A DNA stretch of 64,000 nucleotides from Promerops cafer. Lineage: Eukaryota; Chordata; Aves; Passeriformes; Nectariniidae. The notes under the pieces were generated by a model. It saw nothing but the letters and a program-made list of their open reading frames with translations, did not search any database and was not told the origin of the DNA. Positions within the stretch are counted from its first letter, which is position 1, and each line of letters begins with the position of its first letter. Made by a program: the position numbers and the translations under genes. Location of the stretch: positions 243,736 to 307,735 of the forward strand of contig VZSE01006629.1 of the NCBI GenBank assembly GCA_013398275.1, in the 5' to 3' direction. Shown piece after piece: positions 13,101 through 22,300 of the stretch.

Positions 13101-14050
13101 CTGAGCAGGGTTATTGCCAGGGGAAGAGCACGGAAGCTGCTGCTGGGACCAGTGTGAAAGCTGAAAGGGTAAAGCTGGAAGGACCAGAGAGGAGACTCAG
13201 CACTCAGCAACTCCGCTGAAGATGGCAGACCAGGTTTTAGAGACAGATGGAGGCCAAATTTTAAGGAAACCAAGAAGAAAAAACCATTTTCTTCCCTCCG
13301 CTCTCATACTAAACCCACTCTCCATTTCTGTGGAGCACACAGAATGAAAGAATGAAAAGCCACAAGGTCCCAAGCTGTGGACAAAGGCTGATTCCGTGGG
13401 TACCTGCCAGCACACTGGCTTTTGATCATGCCCAGCAGCTGAGGAATGAGATGCTGTTTTCCACCAAAGATGAGATGACTTCCAACTCCTTAGAGAGGAG
13501 AATGCAATAGGGACTACAGAAAACTGCTCTGCTTCACAAGACACCCTTGAAAAAAAGGAGAGAAATCCTAGCTTGGCACTTTCACCCAAGGGATGTTTAA
13601 ATTTTAAAAAACTCTAAACGCGAGGATGGGGAATTCTCCCTTCAAACCTTGTCAGGTGGTCTGGCTGGGAGTCCTGCAAATAAATAGCAGCAGCCCAGCC
13701 AGTGAACAGGTTAGAATTTTAATTAATTTTGTTGCTAGGATGAAAAACTGCAATCTCCTAATTTGATGGGCTAAATCAAAATTTCACCTGCAAGGGATTC
13801 CTTGGAGGGAAGACACATTCTCTTTATGCAAATGGAAACTATCAAGTCCAGTAAGATGGGCAAGCCTTGTAGGAATTATCATTTGGTTTTAAGAAAATCA
13901 TAATAAAATAGAGAGCTTTAAGAAGCATCACTAAAAATGTAAGATGTGGCAGTGTCACAACAGCAGCACGAATCCATCTCCCACCAGTTACAAGACTGTA
14001 ATTTCCTCTTGCCAAGATCCATCCAGAGCCAGAGGAACAGCAGCACTGGT
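4100..14050. other. intergenic region between the presumed FOXD2 promoter and FOXE3
   Basis: No gene can be supported. Open frames are short or of non-protein composition. The sequence is mixed, with a 24-base T run at 5711-5734, CpG-containing patches near 6900-7100 and 10380-10660, and AT-rich patches near 6560-6800, 8600-8790 and 13690-13930 rich in homeodomain, forkhead or octamer motifs. The last three are candidate regulatory elements and are listed as findings. Confidence 0.6.
5711..5734. repeat. poly(T) tract
   Basis: Twenty-four consecutive T. I could not identify a retroposed sequence on either side. Confidence 0.95.
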
Positions 14051-14679
14051 CACATTAGAAGAAAAAGCTTTATTTTAAAAAAGTCCTTTCTAACAATAAA
14101 GATAATTTTTAAAAATAGTAAAAAGAAGTAGTCAAGTTGGGTTTTCTTTTCCTACAGGGAAAGGAAATGATAAACATCTTAAATATTCATTTAAAATCCA
14201 GTGAACTTTTTTAGTGGTTTGGGGGGTTTTTTGATAACTTTCATTCCAGTTACACGGGAGGCACTCAGGGAAGAGAGGAGAAAGCCCATTTGAGAGAGTT
14301 CCTGCATGTTACACCATGCACCCACCTCCTGAGTGTGCTCCTGCTCGCCCTGGGGTGCCCCGGGGTGCACTGCTGCAGGCGGCATCCCCGGGGCCAGGCT
14401 GGGCACAAGGGCAAGCCTGGGAAGCCCGGCCTGGCAGATGCAGCCAGAGAACAGCTTTTCCGGGAAGGAATGGAGCAGATAAACAGATCATCTTGCCTCT
14501 GCTTCAGAGTAAGCTGAGAGAGAGAGGAATCGAGTCCCCCCACACGTGTGTGTCTGCGCACAGCCGGGAGCCGGGGACCCCTGACTCCACCCCAGCTGGC
14601 CCCCACAGGAGGGAGAAGTCCGCTTGTCCAGAGCCGCTCGTGGGAGCCTGGGGATGTCCAGCCAAGCCCCCCAGCCCCA
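14050..14679 (-). other. FOXE3: FOXE3 3' UTR
   Basis: This is the stretch between the FOXE3 stop codon (14680-14682) and the first good downstream minus-strand AATAAA at 14069-14074. Its length, about 630 bases, is plausible for a single-exon forkhead gene. It is GC-rich near the stop and AT-rich distally. The cleavage site is estimated. Confidence 0.55.
14069..14074 (-). terminator. FOXE3: poly(A) signal AATAAA, probable FOXE3
   Basis: The minus strand reads AATAAAGC, followed within 20-40 bases by a TG-rich stretch as expected of a downstream element. It is the first good hexamer after the FOXE3 stop in an otherwise geneless stretch. Confidence 0.55.
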
Positions 14680-15679
14680 TCACATGTACCGCTCCAGGCC
14701 GGCGGGGAAGTTGGGCTGCCTCATGTACGTGTTGCTGGAGCCGAACTGGCCGAGAGGCGACGCGGAGAGCCCCAGGAGCTGCTCGCCGTGCTCGGCACAG
14801 GCCGGGGGCCGCATGGCCGGCAGGGCCAGTCTGTTGGGAGCCCCGTAGAGCTGCGGGCTGCTGGGCGAGTAGCTGCCCTGAGCCACGGGCAGGTGCGGGG
14901 GCGAGGCGGCATAGGGGTACGCCAGGGAGTTGGGGCCGGCCCGGCCCAACAAGCCGGGGCTGACAGGCTGTGCCTGGAAGCAGGGAGGCTCGGAGCTGCC
15001 GGCAGAGCAGGCAGGAGCCAGCTCGGCTCCGGGCAAGCCCAGCGATGGGTGGCCCAGCTCGGAGGGCGGTGAGGGTTGCAGGGCCTGCTGCCCGCTGATG
15101 AGGCTGTCGATGCTGAACATCCTGGGATGCTGTGCCGGCGGTGCTGCCCCGGCTGCATAAGGGTGGAAGACGGTGCTGGAGAGCTGGGGGCCGTAGCCAG
15201 GCGAGCAGAGGGCATTGGGGTAGGGCGCTGTGGGTGCCGTGGGGCGGCCGGCGGGCGGGGGCGTGAAGGCGCTGGAGTTCTGCATGTAGCCGGGGTAGGT
15301 GGTGATGTCGGTGCGCTTGAAGCGCTTCCTCCGGCGCAGGAAGCTCCCGTTGTCAAACATGTCCTCTGCAGCCGGATCCAGGGTCCAGTAGTTGCCCTTG
15401 CCGGGATGCCCGGGCTCCCGGGGGATCTTGACGAAGCAGTCGTTGAGGGTGAGGTTGTGGCGGATGCTGTTCTGCCACTTCTTTGGGTTCTCCCGGTAGA
15501 AGGGGAAACGCTCGGTGATGAACTTGTAGATGCCCCCCAAGGTGAGCTTCCTCTCGGCGGCGTTGGCGATGGCCATGGCGATGAGGGCGATATAGGAGTA
15601 CGGGGGCTTGCCCCGCTGCACCGGCCGCTTCCTGCGGCGGCCCCCGGCGGGGGGCGGCGGCTCCTCGGGCGGGGGGGAT
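14680..15679 (-). CDS. FOXE3: forkhead box protein E3 (N-terminus lost in assembly gap)
   Basis: Single-exon forkhead transcription factor; in vertebrates FOXE3 acts in the nucleus of lens epithelium and anterior-segment precursors. The frame is open from the gap edge (first full codon 15678-15676) to TGA at 14680-14682, giving 332 visible residues. It begins with a proline/glutamate-rich stretch and a basic segment RRRKRPVQRGKPPYSY. The forkhead domain spans about 15609-15328: GKPPYSYIALIAMAIA, recognition helix NSIRHNLTLND (15471-15439), KGNYWTLDP in wing 1, and a basic tail RRRKRFKR in wing 2. The C-terminal part is Pro/Ser/Ala/Tyr-rich with an eh1-like FSIDSLI at 15117-15097. The tail after the domain (TDITTYPGYMQNSSAF) matches FOXE3 of frogs as I recall it, not FOXE1. 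Location beside CMPK1 agrees. No ATG exists on the minus strand between the gap and the TATA box, so the start must be inside 15680-15764. A GTG at 15621 is internal, not the start. Confidence 0.95.
15328..15609 (-). other. FOXE3: forkhead DNA-binding domain of FOXE3
   Basis: About 94 residues from GKPPYSY to the RRR of wing 2. It is uninterrupted, with all three helices and both wings present. The NSIRHNLTLND recognition helix is unaltered, so DNA binding should be intact. The FOXE-type basic cluster follows directly. Confidence 0.95.
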
Positions 15680-15764
15680 NNNNNNNNNNNNNNNNNNNNN
15701 NNNNNNNNNNNNNNNNNNNNNNNNNNNNNNNNNNNNNNNNNNNNNNNNNNNNNNNNNNNNNNNN
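15680..15764. other. assembly gap (85 N) over the FOXE3 start codon
   Basis: Eighty-five N between the first visible FOXE3 codons and the leader. It is flanked by extremely GC-rich sequence on both sides, which explains the failure. The gap length may be an estimate. Confidence 0.99.
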
Positions 15765-15880
15765 CTCCTCGGAGGATGGGGGGGAGCGGCGGGAGAAAGA
15801 GCCCCCCCGAGGGGAGGGGAAGGGGAGAGGGAGGGGAAGGGGAGGGGGGCAGGCTCGGCGGCAGCTCCCTGCGATGGGGA
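15765..15880 (-). other. FOXE3: FOXE3 5' UTR (visible part)
   Basis: This is the stretch from the expected start site, about 25-30 bases downstream of the TATA box, to the gap. The minus strand is C/U-rich and has no ATG, so it is leader rather than coding. Confidence 0.55.
15809..15849 (+). other. purine tract in FOXE3 leader, G-quadruplex capable
   Basis: Forty-one uninterrupted purines on the plus strand, with at least seven runs of three or more G separated by one to three bases. This satisfies the canonical G-quadruplex rule. On the FOXE3 sense strand it is a C/U tract in the 5' UTR, between the TATA box and the gap. Confidence 0.85.
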
Positions 15881-15902
15881 GGTCGGTCCCGAGCCGCTTG
15901 GC

Positions 15903-15910
15903 AATATATA
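15903..15910 (-). promoter_or_regulatory. FOXE3: TATA box of FOXE3
   Basis: The minus strand reads TATATATT within a very GC-rich context, about 225 bases upstream of the first visible FOXE3 codon. It is the only such motif in the island and is correctly oriented. Confidence 0.6.
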
Positions 15911-16399
15911 GGGCGGTCGCCCCCCCGGAGGGGCGTGCGGTGCCGGCCTGCCCGGCCCCTCTCCCCCGGCGGGAGGAGGAGGCCCCCGGGGAGCGGTCCT
16001 GACTCCCACGACTAAATCCCCCAGCCTCTCCTGGGGTTCCTTCCATAGCCATGCCCCCGAGCGGTCCCTCCCCCGGGGGTCCCGGGGCCAGCGCTGCGGC
16101 CGCCTCTCCTCCCGGCCCTTCTCCGCGGCGCTTCGCTTTGCTCGGAACTGGTGCTTCCTCCCAGGAGAAAAACCAAACAAAACCAGTCCCGACGGCCAGC
16201 CAGGGGCGGTTTTGGTGCCGCTGCCAGCCCCCAGCAGTAGAGCAGGTAACCTCCCTCCGCGACCCCTCCTGCGCTTGGATTTCGTTGTCTTCTTCCTCTG
16301 TGAAAAGCGCTCAGAGGTGGCCCCAGCTCAGCGCCGGAAAGAGCCAGGGGCTCTCTCCGAAACTAAGCCCGTGGATTTAGTTACTTTGCATCTAGGTGA

Positions 16400-19300
16400 G
16401 ACCTCCTAGGTAAGGAAATCCCGGGAAAAGGTTTTTTGCTTTTTCCCAGGAGGAAGGGAACTGGTCCGCAGAGCTCAGGGCTGCCCAGAGTGTGGGCAAA
16501 GGATGTGGGACAGGGTCGGCACTTTGGAGATGGACAGGGAAAATAAGGGTCTCTTTATCACTGCAGAGAGTATGAAGCTGAAGGAAGACACCAGTCTCGG
16601 AATTCCCTACTGGGTTTCAGGAAAACCTCTCCAGTTCTCCTGAGTGAGTTGGCTGGGCAGAGCTGCAGCCTCTCGTCCTCCTCATATGCCACTACCAGGG
16701 CTGAGGGGCTGCTGGCTGCTTGAGCAGCACCAAAGAACTGTGAGCTTCCACACTGGGCTCACCCACTGCTCCTGAGAATCGCCTCTAAGCCAAATGCCTG
16801 CCCAAGGAGCCCTGGCACAGAGCAGGGAAGGAAGCCACTGCTTAAGGGTGGGCTGGACGAGCCGAGGGAACTTCTGTAAGCAGCTCATGGCTTTAGGTGT
16901 AGCCATGTGTCCATGTCCTGGGGACACAGATGGAAAAGTACCATGAACGCAGTGGCAGATCCCTTCATACATCCCGCTGGAGTAAAACCTGAAGTCTTCA
17001 ACTTTGCAACTTGTGTGGAAGTATTTTCAAGAGCAGAGCACAATGAAAGGCTTTTTCCACAGAGGCAAGCGGGTGAGCTTGACCGGGTCCTGTCATCCTC
17101 CTACCTTCCTTTTTGAACTAAAAAGCCACCCATCCTTTTGGAGAAGAGTCTTCAGCCCTTCCCTTTAAGCATTTGCTAGTGGTTTTAAATTCACCATCCA
17201 GGTTATCTCCCACCGTTGCTCATTCCCCTTCTTGTGCCTGCATGTGGTTTTGTTCATGCTTTGTTTTTCGTGCAGATATTTGTGGCTCTTCTTTCACTCT
17301 CCAGGGCTCAGGCAGGAAATCGTGGGTCCAGTCCTGATCTGACACAGACCAGTGCTGTTTCAGCTAACTGCCTCAGTTTCCATTCTGCCAAATGAGGATA
17401 ATGGGAATGTTGGTGCTGGCTGGAGGACAGAGAGCAGGTGAAAAAGGGTGAAACAGCCTTGGAGAAAGGTTCCTTTCTCCAGACACAGATCTTCAGGGAG
17501 GAAAGCAAATGAAAGGCACAGCTGGGACCATTCATTCACCTTGTGAGAGCCAAGGGAAAAAGAATGGAAAATTCATATTTCTCGTGACATGCACATTTGA
17601 ATCAAGCAAGTATCTGAATGGAGGTGGTTAATTTCAGCCAGAGGATCTGACTTTTCCACTCACATGAGAGGGCAGCAGGACAGATATCCTAAAAGAGAGT
17701 CACTAAAGATCACTCCAGACTGCACAAAGAAAATTACCCAGCTGGGGGAGATGGAAACCTTCAGCTTTGCAAGCATTAGTTGGTGAGATTTTTATGTTGA
17801 TGCAAGGATTTTAATGTATTCTCATCTGGCAAGAATGGGTTTGGGAGGGAAAAGGGTTATGGAGTATAAAAGAGGAACAGCTTTTCTCAATCATATCAAA
17901 CAGCCCTTATTGATCGCTCATTTTCTCCCACTTGGGTTTTTTTGGGGGGTTTTGTGGGGTTTTTGGTTTTGTTGGGGTTTTTTGGGTTTGGTGCCCTGAT
18001 AGCAAGGTTTATTCTTAACAACTGAAAATGAGTTTCAAAAAGAAAACCCACCAGTATGACTGGATCTGGAGCTGCCTGCACCTGAGATTAGATCTAGCAA
18101 AGGAAGGGACATCTCATCTGGACAGTGGGCTATGAAGACCCAACTGCTTTAAGTGTTTATGGTCCCAGGCCCTGATCTCATGTCATTTTACACACAGAGG
18201 GAGAAGCCCTGGCCCCTTCTGGGGCTGTGGGCTGGCTCAGACTCCAGCTGCTGAGTAGTTACTTTAAAGCTGGTGGGACCATTCAAACTGCTCTCAACTT
18301 CAGTGTGTTAAGACCCAGATGTCAAAATAGCTTTGACAGAGGGATAAAACAGCAGGACAGAGTGGGCAGGAGCACACAGACAGGAAGCTGTGTTTTACCA
18401 TGGAATAAGGAAGGCCAGAACACACAGACTCTGATTCCCACATATGCTTTCTCACTCAGGGTGCTCTTTGGCCCAGATCTATAATTAAAAAGTGGAAGAC
18501 AATAAAAAAGGTGCCTACCAAACAAATATGATCTGGAAGTCTCTTTACAATGAGGTGAGGAGAAGGGAATAAATCACATTTACTAAGCAAGTGTAAGTTT
18601 TGACAGCATCTGCTGCCTTCTGCATCAGTTCATCCTGAGTACACAGAGAGATTTCAACCTCCAGCTCCTGAACTGTTTTGCACTGGAGCTGCAGCCTCCT
18701 CTAGAAATGTTGTACACACAAATCACTTTGTACACACAAATCAGCACAGGTGAACTTGCTTCACTGCAGAGGAATGGGGCTGTGCACCCTAGGCCAGCTT
18801 CTGTTTTAAGCCCCCTCCCTGCATCCAGGCAGGCATTGCATCTGTGGTACCCAGGCCACATGTCCAAGCTACACTTGGCAATCACGTGGGTTAGAAAAAT
18901 GTACCTTTTCTTCCCCCTAAACAAAATCTTCTGCTAAACCACATGCAGTATGGGGGTACCTGGGGGAAAGGTTCATGGTCTTTAAGGTAGCCACGCTGGG
19001 AGACCAGTGGCTTTGTCCTGTCCTGAGCAAAACAGTTGCCTGGATGTCTGCACTGGGCACAGTTGCATTTGGATCATCCCTATTCCCAGAGCCCTCCGAT
19101 TACCTGTGAACCAGTCACCTGTTTCTCAGTCCCCCCAGGATGTGCAGGGAAAAAGAGGGAGTGGGAGCCCTGATAGCAAGGACTTCTCTGGCTGGAAGGG
19201 ACAGAAATTCCACAGTGAACATTCCAAGGCACCTTCCAGCCTCAGAGCCAGCAGTGGCCCCTAGGGGATGCTTCAGTGACACAAAACCTGCTGATGGTGC

Positions 19301-22300
19301 TCTTAGAACGGCCCTGAATTACCCCATCACTTAGCAACAACCAAATGTTCAGGTACTTCCTTGGCTGAAAGCTGCAGGAGCAGCACTGCCCTGACATAAC
19401 CCTCGAGCCGGCTCCCACCCTCTGTGTATCCATGTCTGAATCCACTCCTGCTCCAAATTCCCAGATGGAGACCCTTGAAATAGTCTTGAGCCAGCCTCCC
19501 ACCACAGGTACTCAGTGCAGCAGGAAGGTTTTTTCTCCAGAAGGTGAATCACACTGCCCACAGAATCATGGAATGGGTCAGGCTGGAAGGGACCACTGTG
19601 GTCATTGGGTCCCACCTCCCTGCCCAAGCAGAATCATCCCAGAGCACAGGATTACATCCAGACAGCTCTTGAATATCTCCAGTGAGGGAGACTCCACACC
19701 CTCTCAGGGCAACCTGTTCCAGTGCCCAGTCACTCACACAGTAAAGAAGTTCTTCCTCATGTTCAGGTGGAATTCCCTGTGCATCATTTTCTGCTCATTG
19801 CCTCTGGTCCTGTTTCTAGGCAGCACCAAGGAGAGCCCTGTGAGAGCTCAGCACGTTTGCATGAGGTGACCGTGGCTTGGGAGTGTGTGAGAAACCCTCT
19901 CCTCCTGGGACATTCCCCTCATGGGGTGCCACTCTCAGGGGAGGAACATCTGATGGAGAACAGCAATGAGAGCAAGCAGCAGACCCAGAGGGTCCATTGT
20001 GTGGCTTGTGACCACAGCACCCATGCAGGAGCGGGGCCACCATGCTTCTCAGGACCAGCAGCCACACAAAAACCAGCCCAGGACACCAGGCAATGGCTGG
20101 GGTCAAAGGAGCTGCGAATCAAACACCCTTCCTGAGCCATTCCATGTCTTCAAGATGCAGGAAACTGATAACCAAAGCAAATAAATTCTTCCTGAGAACT
20201 AACTCCTTGAGTCACTTATGTGTTTGTAGGCAACTGCACACTAAGGCCCAGACAAAATTACTTCTTCACAAAAAGTATAGTTAAAAGCATGTACAAAAAC
20301 TGTGGAACAGCAGGGAAAAAATACTAGTGAAAGAAACATTTGAACTATTCTACACCTTTGTGGGCAAGTTCTGGGTTTTTTCCCACTACGACCAGTCCAG
20401 ATTTTCTTCCCCAAGTTCATTTTGATATAATATTTTTAAAGTTTCCTTTAGTTCCTATAGGAAAAAAGGGATGGGAGGAAAAAATATCTTGTTGTTGTCT
20501 GTTTATCAAAATAATATTCCTAACAGAAGCATATTTTTGTTTAAATTTGAAAGAAAACCAAAATTATTCCAAGGGACTTGAGATATTCAAAGCTACGGTG
20601 GACAAAATTCAGTATGGGGTTTTGGAGACTTTGCTTCTATAAACTTTGTTGCTTTTTTTGCTCAAGACAAACCCCAATATTTGGTGAACCTGCCCTACCA
20701 ACCTGCTGTCTCAACCTTGACTCTTCTCTGACCATCCTTCCATCCTGGAAGGATTCAGCCTACGCAGCACCCAGAGGAAGTAGAAGAGACCATCACACAG
20801 TCACTGAGGGCAGCACCTGCAAGAGCAGATGTTCTCAGGTAACCATGGTCTCCTGTTCTCCAGCTACCTCCAATTCTCCTTAAAATATGTCCCTTCCCAA
20901 CAAAATGCTGATGCCCAGTGACCAAGTTTCCCTGGCTTTGTTTAGATGATTCCAGGTAGGTGGTTAAAGCTTTCTGCCCTGCAGGGTTCATTCTAAAGGG
21001 CTGGTTCTGACCCCTTCCCCAAAATTTTGATGCTTTCACTACAGAAAGAGGCAGCCAGGTCCATGGGAGAAGCTGGCACACTGGGTGTGCCTGAAGCCAC
21101 TACAAATCCATCTGAGGATCACAAGAATGGACAGAAACTGTAAGGAAACCTAGCCTGGGCAGGGGCACTGCAGCAGGAGTGTTTTGTGCATTGCCACACT
21201 ATTTCCCTCCCCCGATCCCATGCATCATCCCAAACCCTCCCCACAATGGGAAGTTCTGCCTCTTCCCAGTGCTTCCTGGCTGCCAGGAGAGGCTTTTCTC
21301 CTGCCCAAACCCTGCTCCCCAAGCCTGCTGAGGCTCGGGCTTGTCAATGAAATCAAGGAACTGATGCCCAACTGCCCCAGATGCTGCACACCAGAGCTGC
21401 CAGGCAAGGACTTCAGTGCAAAACTTTCCCTTTTCCTTGTTGATTTGCTACTCCCTCATAACTACCAGACTAATTAGCTGCAAGCCTGGGCAGATGGTTA
21501 AAATCCCACTTTGCTGGCTCACTATCTGCTCTCTTTTTCCTCTGTTTAATGCTCCTGCCAGCAGTGATTTCATTGACTCCAGCCATAATAGCCTCTTCCC
21601 TCCCCTCAGGCCAGGAGCACACCTCTGTCATGAAAAATTTCCCTCCTGTCTTGTATCTTCAGCCTGATCTGCCTGCAGCCTGACCTGCAGGTTGTTTTTC
21701 TTCTCACACTTAAAAATGCTTTTGAAACAAAGACTCCCTAATCCCCCCAGCCCAGCCAGGCACCTCTGGGAAGCCCCTCCTGGTAGCGCAGGGGGAACAC
21801 TGATCCCAGCAGGAGGGACAGGGCACCCCATACCCTGGTGGGACCTGGTGAATGGAGGCTGTGGAGGAAACAGGGTCTCACAAGGTGGTGGGGATGGAGC
21901 AGGACACAGAGGTGAAGCCATGAGATGGTGTTCTGGGAGGAAGAAGAACAAAGATCCTCACACCTGGCCACTGCCCGGCCCTTTAGTCCCAAATGGAAAG
22001 AGCTCACCACGTGTCTGTGTTGGTGGGGAAGCTGGCTGAGGTTGTAACAACCTTATCTGCCTCTAAGACCACTCCACAAATGACCAAGATCTAAGATTCT
22101 GTTCAATGAATTCAAAGTGCATGTGGTACAGGAAAGGTCTCCAGCCGTGACAGACTGGTGCTCACCACATCATTTCCTAGTGAGAAGGGGAGAGAGATGA
22201 TTCAGACTCAAATCAGACTGTGCAACTATGAATCACAGCATTTGCCTCACATTCCTTCCAGCCAAAACCATCCCTGCCTGCTGCTGCTTGGGGCTGGGAG

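Larger units (their letters stand above)
14340..16400. other. CpG island covering FOXE3
   Basis: Dense CG dinucleotides from the distal 3' UTR through the coding exon and promoter to about 16400. Long open frames on both strands here (for example 14721-16052 minus in another frame, 15076-16002 plus) overlap the FOXE3 exon and are shadows. The sequence to the right becomes ordinary intergenic DNA. Confidence 0.8.

Noticed and set aside
15619..15621. GTG as FOXE3 start codon
   Set aside because: It is an internal Val within RRRKRPVQRGKPPYSY, a segment conserved in FOXE proteins. The frame continues upstream into the gap.
15076..16002. 308-codon plus-strand frame opposite FOXE3
   Set aside because: Antisense shadow of a GC-rich exon, crossing the gap. 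No recognisable protein.
14721..16052. 443-codon minus-strand frame across FOXE3 and the gap
   Set aside because: It is a shadow of the FOXE3 exon in another register, bridging N bases and running upstream of the TATA box.
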